Shown: positions 19,837 through 28,751, numbered from the stretch's first letter. The stretch: 64,000 bases of DNA from Corynebacterium marinum DSM 44953 (GCF_000835165.1 NZ_CP007790.1:1922001-1986000), one strand, 5' to 3'. The notes: generated from the letters alone by a model not told the origin. Numbers and translations: made by a program.

Positions 19837-20298
19837 CCCCCGCGCGGGAAGGACAACCTCATGGACTGGCTCATCGCCATCCCACAGTTCCTGGTCAACG
19901 AGATCCTCTCGGTGCCCGCATTCCTCATCGGCATCATCACCGCCATCGGTCTGGCCGCCCTGCGGCGCACCGCCGGGCAGATCATCGGTGGGGCCATCAA
20001 AGCCACGCTCGGCTTCCTGCTCATCGACGCCGGCGCGGGCCTCGTCGTCGCCTCACTCGAACCGCTCGGCTCCATGATCCAGGGCGCCACCGGCGCACAG
20101 GGTGTGGTGCCCACGAACGAGGCCATCGTCGGCATCGCCCAACAGGAGTACGGCTCCCAGGTCGCCTGGGTCATGATCCTCGGCTTCGCCGCCTCGTTGA
20201 TCCTGGCGCGCTTCACCCCGCTGCACTACGTGTTCCTCACCGGCCACCACGTGCTGTTCATGGCCACGATGCTCACCATCATCCTCGTCACCGCCGGC

Positions 20299-20303
20299 TT
20301 TAA
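20299..20303. repeat. Target-site duplication, left copy
   Basis: TTTAA, repeated exactly at 21991-21995 on the other side of the insertion sequence. Confidence 0.9.
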
Positions 20304-20319
20304 CCTGGATCCGCCGATG
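20304..20319. repeat. IS left terminal inverted repeat
   Basis: Reads CCTGGATCCGCCGATG. It matches the complement of the right end at 15 of 16 positions. Confidence 0.9.
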
Positions 20320-20457
20320 GTCTTTCGGTGATCGGTTGATTTCGGCTGCGGGCACCACCAAGATTTTCGGGCAGGAATGATCCCCAGATCACGTCGTCGT
20401 CTGGTTGTTCCACGAATTGGTAGGTCGGCTCGGGCCGGAGGGTTTCGGCTCAGGTGG

Positions 20458-21870
20458 TCAGGAAGAAACAACAGCCGGTGGCGAGTGACCGTGCTCGAAC
20501 AGCTTCCGCCACTGCGGCTCCCATTTCCAGCCCTGCGGTAGGTGCAGGACCAACCGTCGTGCCCTACGAGCAATGCGGGCCGCCACCATGACGATCCGAC
20601 GCCGGATCGTCGCAGTCGTAGCCCTGGCCAGTGCCCCGGCCGCGATGGTCCCGGCAGCCCTGGTGAGGTTGAAGGCCATGACCGCCACCACCAACCACGC
20701 CGCGTTCGCGGTGAACACACCTGAAGGCATATGCGCCAGCGCACTGTTCTTCAGATCGGCGTTGACCTGCTCGATGACCGCATGCTGCCGGTGGGTCTTG
20801 TCCGCGGCCACGGTACCCAGCAGGTCTGGGTCGGCGGTGGTGAATACCGCGTGGAAGCGGTGCAGATCAAACAGGCCCGGCTGATCGATATTCTTCTTGT
20901 TCAACTCCGGGATCCGGCGCACCACCAGCCGACCGGGAACCTGATCAGCTGCCTTCTTCGACGCAAACGCGATGAAGGGGACTTCCGCGACTTCCGCTGA
21001 GGAGATCCAGGTCTGGGTGTCCTCATCAAAGAGCGCGTCGGTGTACTCAATTGTTTCCCAGGACGTGTCCGGGATCGTGGCAATCGCGTTCTGGATGTTG
21101 GGCGTCATCCGCGCGGTGATGGACACATCCGCACCGGCGGTGAGTGCTGCGTGGATGCTGGGCCGGCCGTAGAAAGCGGAGTCCGCGCGTACGAGGATTT
21201 TCTGCTGGGCCATGGCGGGTAGGCGTCGGGTGGTGGTGATGGCATCGGCAATCAACCGGCCTGCCCCACGCGCCGAACCACAGGACCCTCGGCGCAGGCG
21301 CTGGGCTACGACCACCGGGGCAGACTCTGTCGTGGTGACCGTCGCCAGCAGAGCATTGAGCCCACGGACACCGGAGTAGCCGAAGCCGGCGCCTTGTTTC
21401 TGGTGGCCGTGGACTTCGATGATGGTGTCGTCGACATCGACGAAGACATACCCGCTGGTGGCAGCTGGGGGTGCGGGTACCAGGCCCGGTGACTGGTCAG
21501 CCAGGTTGATCAGGAAGCGGGAGGCCACGGCATCCAACTGGCGCACGTGCCCGAAGGTGAAGGCCCGGAGGAAGGATCCCAGGGTCGACGGCGCGTAGAT
21601 CCGGGTAAAGAGTCGGTTCATGCCGCCGTGGCGCAACAGGTCCATGTCGTCAATCGAGTCGGCACCGGCGACCATGCCTGCGACCAGTGAGGAGATCTTC
21701 GCCCCGGCGTTGGCACCCTTGTCGCCTGCGATACTCATCCTGTGCTGTGCCAGGGTCGACAGGCCAGCAGTGTCGGCCAGGCGCATGGCTGGGACCAAGC
21801 CGGCGGCCGACACGAGGTTGGGGTCATCGAATGAAATAGAGAGTGCCGCGGGAGTGTGAGATAGTTGCAC
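20458..21870 (-). CDS. IS1380-family transposase
   Basis: DDE transposase of 470 residues, intact from start to stop. Candidate catalytic positions are the Asp cluster in YVFVDVDDTIIEVHG, the Asp of ILVRADSAFYG, and the Glu of HAVIEQVNADLKNSAL; the HGHQKQGAGFGYSGVRG segment is typical of this family. It occupies most of the element. Transcription runs opposite to ulaA. Confidence 0.95.
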   Translation of the reverse strand: MQLSHTPAALSISFDDPNLVSAAGLVPAMRLADTAGLSTLAQHRMSIAGDKGANAGAKISSLVAGMVAGADSIDDMDLLRHGGMNRLFTRIYAPSTLGSFLRAFTFGHVRQLDAVASRFLINLADQSPGLVPAPPAATSGYVFVDVDDTIIEVHGHQKQGAGFGYSGVRGLNALLATVTTTESAPVVVAQRLRRGSCGSARGAGRLIADAITTTRRLPAMAQQKILVRADSAFYGRPSIHAALTAGADVSITARMTPNIQNAIATIPDTSWETIEYTDALFDEDTQTWISSAEVAEVPFIAFASKKAADQVPGRLVVRRIPELNKKNIDQPGLFDLHRFHAVFTTADPDLLGTVAADKTHRQHAVIEQVNADLKNSALAHMPSGVFTANAAWLVVAVMAFNLTRAAGTIAAGALARATTATIRRRIVMVAARIARRARRLVLHLPQGWKWEPQWRKLFEHGHSPPAVVSS

Positions 21871-21974
21871 CTGAGAGATGCCCTCCTGGATGGGGAATAT
21901 AGACCTTCGACAAGTCGTATTATCCCAGTTCAGAAGGGTATTTCTCTTTTTCCCACGCCGCTACCCCAAAATCA

Positions 21975-21990
21975 CATCGGTGGATCCAGG
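21975..21990. repeat. IS right terminal inverted repeat
   Basis: Reads CATCGGTGGATCCAGG and is followed directly by the second TTTAA (21991-21995). Confidence 0.9.
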
Positions 21991-23168
21991 TTTAACACCT
22001 GGACCGTCGTCCTCGTCAGCGCACTGCTGCTGGGCATCCTCATGGTGTCGTTGCCGGCCATCGCCCACCCGTGGACCCGTCGGATCACGGGCGACGACTC
22101 CATCGCCATCGGCCACTTCGGCACCGCCGGCTACGTGGCGGCCGGTGCAGTCGGCAAGCTCGTCGGCGGTAGGGGCGAGAAGGCCAGCGCCTCCACCGAG
22201 GACCTCACGCTGCCCGAGGGGCTGCGCTTTCTGCGTGACTCGATGGTGGCCACCGCCCTGTCGATGGCGCTGATGTACATCATCCTGGCCATCCTGTTCA
22301 TGCTGCGCGCCGGCACCGACGAAGCTTTCACCGCCTTTGACGGCGGTGCCACCGGCGTGGGCGACTACCTGATGCAGTCCTTCACCCAGGGCCTGAGGTT
22401 CGGTGTCGCCGTCGCGGTCATCCTCTTCGGCGTCCGTACCATCCTCGGCGAACTCGTCCCCGCTTTCCAGGGCATCGCGGCCAAGGTCGTTCCGGGCGCG
22501 ATCCCGGCTCTCGACGCCCCGATCGTCTTCCCCTTCGCCCAGAACGCGGTTCTCATCGGATTCATCACCTCCTTCGTCGGCGGCCTGGCCGGCCTGGCGG
22601 TGCTGTCGCTGTGGCTCAACCCGGCCTTCGGCATCGCCCTGATCCTGCCCGGACTGGTCCCCCACTTCTTCACCGGTGGCGCGGCCGGCGTATACGGCAA
22701 CGCCACCGGCGGCCGGCGGGGCGCGGTGTTCGGCGGTTTCGTCAACGGCCTGCTGATCACCTTCCTGCCGGCGTTCCTCCTGCAGGTGCTGGGGGCCTTC
22801 GGCTCCGAGAACACCACTTTCGGCGATGCCGACTTCGGCTGGTTCGGCATCCTCGTCGGTTCCGCGGCGAAGGCCGGCGCCGTGGTCGGCCTCGTCCTCA
22901 TCCTGGTCATCGGCGCGGCGGTGCTGGGAGCGGGCATCTGGTCCCAGAAGAAGCTCGTCGACGGCAACTGGGATCCCACCCCGTACCGGCCCCACCCCAA
23001 GGGTGAGGAGAGCTCCGCCAGTGCCGGGCAGTCGACGCAGGCGGCGACGACCCGCCGGCATCCTAAGATCTCGCCCCCGCGGGGTGCACCGGCCCCGCCC
23101 CCGCCGCCCCGGGGTTAGTTTGCCCGGCCGCCGGAGAACTGCACGGCCCCGACCCGGGCCCCGGTCAG

Positions 23169-23203
23169 AAAAAGGGCCCCCCACTGTGACAGTGAGGGGC
23201 CCC
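23169..23203 (-). terminator. Intrinsic terminator, minus strand
   Basis: Stem of 14 pairs with one mismatch (23174-23187 with 23190-23203), followed on the minus strand by TTTTT (23169-23173). It faces the small gene at 23223-23372, not ulaA, since no T-run follows on the plus strand. Confidence 0.8.
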
Positions 23204-23222
23204 AGGGCAATATCGGTAGCCC

Positions 23223-23372
23223 TTAACCTCCGTAGACCTGGGTGAGAATTCCCGGGTGGAGGATGTGTTCCTCGGAGACCTCGAAGATCCCGAGCTCCTG
23301 GGACAGTCGGTCGAACTCGGTGACCTCCGTCGTGGACAGGGCCACATGCTCACGGTTTTCCGGCAGCTTCAT
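23223..23372 (-). CDS. Small protein, 49 aa, unknown function
   Basis: A short frame starting MKLPENREHVALSTTEV and ending LTQVYGG. It has no spans, is mildly acidic, and has a helix-like middle (TEFDRLSQELGIFEV). Two signals support it as a gene: a TACGGT -10 box 7 bases before the ATG, the same arrangement used by about twenty other genes here, and a strong intrinsic terminator 20 bases after the stop on the same strand. It lies 66 bases downstream of the BASS transporter gene. I do not recognise the family. Confidence 0.65.
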   Translation of the reverse strand: MKLPENREHVALSTTEVTEFDRLSQELGIFEVSEEHILHPGILTQVYGG

Positions 23373-23379
23373 GCTTCTC

Positions 23380-23385
23380 ACCGTA
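23380..23385 (-). promoter_or_regulatory. -10 box of the 49-aa gene
   Basis: TACGGT on the minus strand, 7 bases before ATG 23372. Confidence 0.5.
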
Positions 23386-23438
23386 CCTCACGGTCGACTC
23401 GATTCCAGTGGACCAACCTTAGCCCACCCGGGAGGTTT

Positions 23439-24443
23439 CTAGGAGACGGCCACCTTCTCGGCCGCGGGTTCCGCGGCGGCCGCGTCGGGGTGCTGCTCCC
23501 CGGGCAGGGGGAACCTGCGGGCGATGGAGGCGTAGACCGCTCCGGTGATGTTGTGCAGGACTGCGGCGACGGCACCCGGGAGCGCCGCCTCCGGGCTGAA
23601 GAACTTGGCGGACATGCCCGAGGCCAGGCCTGCGGACTGGGTGCCCACCTCGACGGCCATGGTGCGGTTGGCGGACGCGGGCATGCGGAACAGCTTCCCG
23701 GTGAAGTAGCCGAGGGCGAAGCCGAAGACGTTGTGCGCCAGCACCGCGGCGAAGAGAATCAGCCCGACGGAGGCGAGCCGCTCTGCGTTGTTGGCCACGG
23801 CCGGGAAGACGACGCCGCCGATGCCGAGGATGGAGATCCACGGCAGGACCGGGGTGATCAGGGAGATCCACTGGTCCGCGAAGTAGCGGATGACCAGGCC
23901 GCCGACGACCGGCAGCAGGACGGTCTGAACGAGGGTGAGTGCCATGCCGGCACCGTCGACGTCGGTGCGGGTGTCGGCGAGCGTCAGCATGAGCATCGGG
24001 GTGATGATCGGCGAGAGCAGCGTGGACACCGAGGTCATCGCCACAGACAGGGCGACGTCGCCCTTGGCCAGGTAGGTGATGACGTTGGAGGAGGTGCCGC
24101 CCGGGACGGAGCCGAGCATGAGCAGGCCGACGGCCAGCGCCTCGTTGAGGCCGAGCATCCGCGCCACCGCGACCGCGCACAGCGGCATGATGACGAACTG
24201 GGCAACCACGCCCAGCAGGATCGGCCACGGCCGGCGGGCGATCTCCTGGAAGTCCGGCAGGGTCAGCGTCAGGCCCATGGCGAACATGATGATCATCAGG
24301 AAATAGGTGATGTAGTTCGACAGCGGTTGGAAGGGCGCCGGAAAGAAGAAGGCGAGGGCGGTGCCGGCGAGGATGAACAGAGGGAACGCGGTGACCGCGA
24401 TCGCGGCCGAGCGGTCCTCCTTTGATCGGGAGGTGGTGGTCAT
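23439..24443 (-). CDS. Bile acid:sodium symporter (BASS) family transporter
   Basis: Membrane protein of 334 residues with nine or ten spans. Members move organic anions such as pantoate, pyruvate or bile acids with Na+. Family features include GLNEALAVGLLMLGSVPGGTSSNVITYLAKGDVALS, with the Gly-rich crossing helix of the first Na+-binding half, and a matching second half around VEVGTQSAGLASGMSAKFF. The start is ATG 24443 with an AAGGAGT ribosome site. A candidate -10 (TAAACT, 24535-24540) would give a leader of about 85 bases. Substrate unknown. Confidence 0.9.
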   Translation of the reverse strand: MTTTSRSKEDRSAAIAVTAFPLFILAGTALAFFFPAPFQPLSNYITYFLMIIMFAMGLTLTLPDFQEIARRPWPILLGVVAQFVIMPLCAVAVARMLGLNEALAVGLLMLGSVPGGTSSNVITYLAKGDVALSVAMTSVSTLLSPIITPMLMLTLADTRTDVDGAGMALTLVQTVLLPVVGGLVIRYFADQWISLITPVLPWISILGIGGVVFPAVANNAERLASVGLILFAAVLAHNVFGFALGYFTGKLFRMPASANRTMAVEVGTQSAGLASGMSAKFFSPEAALPGAVAAVLHNITGAVYASIARRFPLPGEQHPDAAAAEPAAEKVAVS

Positions 24444-24534
24444 GAACGACTCCTTGAGTGAGACTGCTTATTCACGGGGGGAGGGTCGCACGGGGGTGGG
24501 CACGGCCCGGTGCTTGGCCGGTGGGCTCGCAGAA

Positions 24535-24540
24535 AGTTTA
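24535..24540 (-). promoter_or_regulatory. Putative -10 box of the BASS gene
   Basis: TAAACT on the minus strand in the 122-base gap after the iminopeptidase pseudogene, 91 bases before the start codon. Confidence 0.35.
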
Positions 24541-24565
24541 GATCACACCTTCCTGGCCAGTTCCT

Positions 24566-25829
24566 TCAGGCCTCGGAGCGCACCATGCCGTGCAGCCGGC
24601 GGAAGATGGCGGCACCGTCGACGCGCAGCCCGTCGTGCTGGTGCTCCGCGGTCTGCCACACCCGCATGTCGCGGAATACGGCGGCGGTGGCCAGCGAGAG
24701 TTCCCGGGGTACGTAGATGTCGTCGCGGTAGACCGCCGCCGCGCACACCGCCGCCGATCCGCTTATCGACGCCGCGTCATAGGGTCTGTCCCACTCCCTC
24801 GCCGCGAGCTTGCCCGCCGCCGGCTGGAAGGCGTGCAGGGCGGGGTCCTCCTCGAACTGCCAGGGGTAGACGTGTTCGCCGGTGAGGAAGAACTGCGCGT
24901 CCCGGACAGGGTCGAGGTTCTCCTCGAAGCCCTCGGACTCCTCCCGGACGCAGTGGGCCGACCAGGCGGTGGGGCCGGGGACCACGCCGCCGTAGATCGT
25001 CTCGTGGACGGCGGCGTAGAGGGGCGCGGCCTCGAAGGACAGACGGGAGGAGAGCTCTGCCAGGGTGTCGCCGCGCAGGCGTTTCTCGCCGCGGACGTGG
25101 TGGAAGGGGGCGTCGAGAAGCGCGGCGAGGTTCTCGAATCCGGCGGCCCGCCCCAGCTCGATGCCGATGGTGCGGAAGCGCCGCGAGCTCAGGTGCTCGC
25201 CGGTGGGCAGGCGCTCGTCGGCGTTGTTGAGATGGTGACAGATCTCGCGGACCCGCGACTGCGCGAAAGGCACCTCATCGTAGAAGGCGCGGTGGCGCTC
25301 CCCCAGCTTCCGGTAGGTGGCGCGGTAGGTCTCGTCCGCGTGATTGCCGATGCCCGGCAGCCCGCCGGTGAAATACGCGTAGCGGATCGACTCCGGATGC
25401 CGCGAGAGGTAGGTGGTGATGCAGAAGCCGCCGAAGGACTGCCCGAGCACGTCCCAGCGCCCGGCGGAGGTCCTCGGCGTCGTCGACGATGTGCTCGGCG
25501 CGCAGGAGGGCGAGGTGGGCGGCGTCGAGAAGCAGTGGGTCGGCGAAGCGGTCGATCCGGGTGGAGCGCCCCGTGCCGCGCTGGTCGAGCAGGAAGACGC
25601 GGTGATCGCTCAGCGCCTCGGCGAGCCAACCGTCGAGGGTGGTCGGGCGCGGGGCGGCATGCCCCGGGCCGCCCTGGAGGAAGAGCAGCGGCGGGAGCGA
25701 ATCGTCCGGCGAGAGTTCGCGGACGAACACCTCGAGGCTCTCCCCCGGGTGCGCGCGGTCCCAGGGGACGGTGAGGGTGTGGTCCCGGACGGTGATGCCG
25801 TGGACGGTGCGCGAGGTGGTGGACAACAT
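24566..25829 (-). pseudogene. pip: Proline iminopeptidase-like alpha/beta hydrolase, frameshifted
   Basis: The peptidase S33 family, which removes N-terminal proline from peptides. Two frames cover it. The first, from ATG 25829, carries PLLFLQGGPGHAAPRP (oxyanion HGGPG-like motif) and LDQRGTGRST, up to AEDLRRALG. The second resumes at RWDVLGQSFGGFCITTYL (nucleophile Ser in GQSFGG) and runs to 24566. The break is at about 25450-25475. Joined, the halves make a protein of normal length (about 420 residues), so only a small number of bases is missing or extra. Unless the sequence is in error, no active enzyme can be made: catalytic parts lie on both sides. The start is fixed by the TAAGAT box 7 bases upstream. 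Confidence 0.85.
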
Positions 25830-25836
25830 TGTGACC

Positions 25837-25853
25837 ATCTTAATGGTTAACCT
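25837..25853. promoter_or_regulatory. Compressed divergent promoter (pip / mutarotase-like gene)
   Basis: Minus-strand TAAGAT (25837-25842) is 7 bases before ATG 25829. Plus-strand TAACCT (25848-25853) is 8 bases before ATG 25862. Only 5 bases separate the two -10 boxes and the whole intergenic gap is 32 bases, so each -35 region must fall in or next to the other gene's start. Confidence 0.55.
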
Positions 25854-25861
25854 GGGGAGGC

Positions 25862-26632
25862 ATGGACGACCTGTTGACCGCCGGGAGCATGCGCATGTGC
25901 CCCTCCGGCGCACACCTGACCAGCACAGACACCGACTTCGGGGAGCTGTTCTACCTCTCCTCCGCCACCGGCTCCGGACCCGGGACGGCGATCCGCGGCG
26001 GGGTGCCCGTCATCGCCCCCGCCTTCGCGGACCTGATCGCCTCCGCCCCGCGGCACGGCTGGGCGCGCACTGCGGAGTGGAAGGTGACCACCGACGGCCG
26101 CGACTTCCACGCGGAGGTGGACAACGACGGCATCCGCCTGCGGCTCGACGTCCGGGAGTTTGCCGACGGCGTCCGCCTCGAGCTCACCGCCCGCAACGAG
26201 TCGCGGGAGGACCGGAAGATCCAGTTGGCCTTCCACCCCTATTTCCGGGTCAGCCACGTCGCCTCGGTCGCGGTCGCGGGCCTGGACGGGACCCCCGTTC
26301 TCGACCGCGCCACCGGCGGGCAGACCACCCAGTCCGGGGACGTGACCGTGTCCGGGGAGTTCGACCGGATCTTCCGGGAATCGCGGGAGGTGTCCATCGT
26401 CGACGCGGACCGGGTGATCACCGTGGCCGCCGAGGACGCCGACTCCACCGTCGTGTGGAATCCGGGCGAAGAAGCCGCCGCCGACATGGGTGATGTCGGC
26501 GGCGGCGAGTGGTCGGAATTCCTGTGCGTGGAGCCGGCGCTGCTGGGGCCGGATCTGACCGGGGTGACCCTGGTGCCCTCCGGGGAGCGGCGCCTGGCCA
26601 TGACGGTGACCGTGCGGGGAAGTTCCGGCTAG
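25862..26632 (+). CDS. Aldose 1-epimerase / hexose-6-phosphate mutarotase-like protein
   Basis: Protein of 256 residues of the galactose-mutarotase superfamily. Visible elements: an N-terminal beta-sandwich start, GGVPVIAPAFADL, PRHGWARTAEW (matches the GFARxxxW motif of the YeaD type), and the catalytic-type His in LAFHPYFRV. A Glu in FLCVEPALLG fits the C-terminal catalytic Glu of YeaD-like proteins. It probably equilibrates anomers of a phosphorylated hexose, by inference from family. GGGGAGG lies before the ATG, but the -10 spacing also allows a leaderless mRNA. The stop overlaps the stop of the sulfur transporter on the opposite strand. Confidence 0.82.
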   Translation: MDDLLTAGSMRMCPSGAHLTSTDTDFGELFYLSSATGSGPGTAIRGGVPVIAPAFADLIASAPRHGWARTAEWKVTTDGRDFHAEVDNDGIRLRLDVREFADGVRLELTARNESREDRKIQLAFHPYFRVSHVASVAVAGLDGTPVLDRATGGQTTQSGDVTVSGEFDRIFRESREVSIVDADRVITVAAEDADSTVVWNPGEEAAADMGDVGGGEWSEFLCVEPALLGPDLTGVTLVPSGERRLAMTVTVRGSSG

Positions 26633-28014
26633 TTCTTGCGGATGGCGATCTGCCAACCGGCGTCGCCGGTCTGGCGGAAGTCCGTGACCTCATGACCGTT
26701 GTCGGCGGCCCAGCGCGGGATGGTCTCCGTGCCCTGGGTGCAGTCGAAGTCGATGACGAGCTCCTCGCCGACGTCCAGGGTGTCGATGACGTCCTTGGCC
26801 TCGATCAGCGGGAAGGGGCAGACGGCGCCGAGGGTGTCCAGGGCGTAGCGGCCCTGGCCCAGCGGGCGGGCCTTCTGGGTCTTCGGGGCGGCGGTCTTCA
26901 GCGCGACGGCGCCGGTGGCGACGGCGAAGCCCGGGGTGAGGACCTTATCCTCGGCGGAGGTCGGGGCCTGGTCCAGGGACTCCTCGGTGGAGTAGGTGCC
27001 CGCCGTGACCGGGGCGGTGGAGGGCTTGAGCCACAGCTTGGCGCCGGCGCCGACGCCGAGTGCGATGAACAGCAGGGCGATCCAACCCTGGTAGCTGAAC
27101 AGGGCGGTCTGGACCATGCCGTTGCCGACGGTGCAGCCGCCGGCCAGCGCCGCGCCGACGCCCATCATGGCGCCGCCCGCGACCGCGCGCACGGCGGTGG
27201 TGGCGTCCGGCACGCGGAGGCGGAACTCGCCGGTGGCCTTCGCGGCGGCGAAGGCGCCGATGAACAGGCCGAGGACGAGCATGACGCCCCAGTCGACCTT
27301 GGCCCCGTCGCCGGTGACGATGAAGTTGGCGATGTTCCCGGACGGGCCGGTGATGCCCAGGCCGGAGTTGCGGCCGGCGGCGGCCGACAGGGGCCAGGCG
27401 ATGACGCCGATCAGACCGACCAGTGCACCAGCGGTGTAGATGTGCAGCGGGCGGCGCCACCACGGGCCGTTGAGGCGGGCGACCTTGGGCTGCGCGGCTT
27501 CCTTGACCAGGAAGTGGCGGGCAGCCAGGGCGGTGCCGATGGCCAGCGGGATGGCGAAAAACCACACCGAGACACCGAAGGAGGCCGGCAGGGTGGTCAG
27601 CGAGGTGTCGTAGGACTTGACTCCCGCGTTGAGCCAGTTGAGGGCGCCGGTCTGCATGGCGGACGCGGACAGCGCGTAGAAGATGAGTGCGATCCAGGAG
27701 CCCACCAGGCCCTCGGCGGAGCGGAACCAGGTGCCGGAGGCGCAACCACCTGCGAGGATGATGCCCAGGCCGAAGATGAAGCCGCCGCCGATGACGGCGA
27801 GCGGGGCGAAGTTGCTGTAGGTCGGGGCGATGACCCCGGCGCTGGTCAGCGCCGCGATGCCCACGGCATGCACGGAGATGACGATGAGCAGGGCCACGAA
27901 GCTCCGCCAGGTTTTCTGGAGGAAGATGTCGCGGAGCATGCCCGTGACGCAGAAGCGTCCGCGCTGCATCACGATGCCGAGGACTGCGCCTACGGCGAGG
28001 CCGGTGAGGATCAT
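26629..28014 (-). CDS. YeeE/YedE (TsuA-like) sulfur transporter fused to TusA domain
   Basis: Protein of 461 residues in two parts. Residues 1-340 form a membrane channel of the YeeE/YedE family with about nine spans and the three conserved cysteines seen in the thiosulfate channel TsuA: GRFCVTG, AGGCASGTW and AGGCTVGNG. After a Pro/Thr-rich linker, residues 385-461 are a TusA-like sulfur carrier with the active Cys in AVCPFPLIEAKD. The fusion suggests that imported thiosulfate or another sulfur compound is passed straight to the carrier Cys. The start is ATG 28014, because AAAGGCGG forms its ribosome site; TTG 28029 is in frame but less likely. Confidence 0.9.
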   Translation of the reverse strand: MILTGLAVGAVLGIVMQRGRFCVTGMLRDIFLQKTWRSFVALLIVISVHAVGIAALTSAGVIAPTYSNFAPLAVIGGGFIFGLGIILAGGCASGTWFRSAEGLVGSWIALIFYALSASAMQTGALNWLNAGVKSYDTSLTTLPASFGVSVWFFAIPLAIGTALAARHFLVKEAAQPKVARLNGPWWRRPLHIYTAGALVGLIGVIAWPLSAAAGRNSGLGITGPSGNIANFIVTGDGAKVDWGVMLVLGLFIGAFAAAKATGEFRLRVPDATTAVRAVAGGAMMGVGAALAGGCTVGNGMVQTALFSYQGWIALLFIALGVGAGAKLWLKPSTAPVTAGTYSTEESLDQAPTSAEDKVLTPGFAVATGAVALKTAAPKTQKARPLGQGRYALDTLGAVCPFPLIEAKDVIDTLDVGEELVIDFDCTQGTETIPRWAADNGHEVTDFRQTGDAGWQIAIRKN

Positions 28015-28104
28015 GGATCCGCCTTTCAAGGAGGTTCAGCTGGTGTCGGGTCTCGAAGTTACCCCGCGCGAACCTTTTTGTCTACCACATACAGACCGAG
28101 TGGT

Positions 28105-28671
28105 TCAGTTTTCGAAGAGCACCTTTTCCACCGCGAGCTGACGAACCGGCTTCATCCCCCACGCGTCGAGCCCCACGTCCACCAGCCCGTACCCGGATCG
28201 GGGCTGCGGCGAATGCAGGTGGCCGTGGACCAGATAATCGACGTCGAGCCGCACCTCGTCGTGACGCGACGCCATCCCCGGATGGTCCATACCCGGGCGC
28301 GGAAAATGGCAGAGATGCACGTTACGGCCCCGCCACCGCAGCCGCTGGAACGGCTGCACCGACTCGAACACCTCGAGGAACTCCCGCTGCATCCGGAACG
28401 AGGAACGGTGGATGGGGTGGCACGAGTCGTGGTTGCCCGGCACGAGGTGCATCTCCAGATGGGCCCCGTGTTCGCGGAGGAGGTCCAGCGCACGCCGCTC
28501 CCCGTCGGCCGCGCCCCGGGACAGGTCCCCCAGCACCCACAGCCTGTCCCCCGCCGGCAGGTCGCGGATGCCGCGCAGCACCCGCCGGTCGTGCTCCTCC
28601 ACCTCCAGCCCGCGCAGACGGGCCACAGACTGGTGACCGAGATGCAGATCAGAGGTGAACCAGACGTCCAT
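28105..28671 (-). CDS. Calcineurin-like metallophosphoesterase
   Basis: Small protein of 188 residues with all five metallophosphoesterase motifs: SDLHLGH, GDLSRG, GNHDS, LCHFP and HGHLHS. Family members of this size hydrolyse phosphomonoesters or diesters; the substrate is unknown. The start is ATG 28671, fixed by the -10 box at 28679-28684. It is downstream of katE on the same strand, but a terminator and its own promoter separate them. Confidence 0.88.
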   Translation of the reverse strand: MDVWFTSDLHLGHQSVARLRGLEVEEHDRRVLRGIRDLPAGDRLWVLGDLSRGAADGERRALDLLREHGAHLEMHLVPGNHDSCHPIHRSSFRMQREFLEVFESVQPFQRLRWRGRNVHLCHFPRPGMDHPGMASRHDEVRLDVDYLVHGHLHSPQPRSGYGLVDVGLDAWGMKPVRQLAVEKVLFEN

Positions 28672-28678
28672 GGACTCC

Positions 28679-28684
28679 ACCGTA
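28679..28684 (-). promoter_or_regulatory. -10 box of the metallophosphoesterase gene (leaderless)
   Basis: TACGGT on the minus strand, 7 bases before ATG 28671, just after the katE terminator. Confidence 0.55.
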
Positions 28685-28701
28685 GTCGTCCCGCGCAACA
28701 G

Positions 28702-28729
28702 AAAACGGCGCCCCGACCCGGGGGCGCCG
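28702..28729 (-). terminator. Intrinsic terminator of katE
   Basis: A 9-pair GC-rich stem (28706-28714 with 28721-28729, loop of 6) followed on the minus strand by TTTT. Confidence 0.8.
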
Positions 28730-28751
28730 CACTCTACTCTGTGGCCCTTCC

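Larger units (their letters stand above)
20304..21990. mobile_element. IS1380-family insertion sequence (1687 bp, complete)
   Basis: The ends are 16-base imperfect inverted repeats (20304-20319 and 21975-21990; 15 of 16 match; outer sequence CCTGGATCC). They are flanked by a TTTAA duplication. The element contains one intact transposase gene on the minus strand. Size, ends, 5-base duplication and transposase all fit IS1380. The intact ORF and exact duplication indicate a recent insertion, antiparallel to ulaA. Confidence 0.95.
19861..23118 (+). pseudogene. ulaA: PTS EIIC (ascorbate class), split by an IS element
   Basis: Membrane permease of the UlaA family cut in two. The 5' part (19861-20303) encodes 147 residues ending ...TAGFN; the 3' part (21991-23118) resumes at TWTVVLVSALLLG. 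Removing the element and one copy of the 5-base target duplication restores a single frame of 521 residues, so the interruption is the only visible damage. As it stands, the first part runs into the element and stops at 20331. The 3' part could be read only from a start inside the element. The protein has a hydrophilic Pro-rich C-terminal tail, PRGAPAPPPPPRG, not usual for UlaA (about 465 residues). Confidence 0.93.

Noticed and set aside
25450..25475. Programmed frameshift in pip
   Set aside because: No slippery heptamer or downstream stem is apparent, and the family does not use frameshifting.
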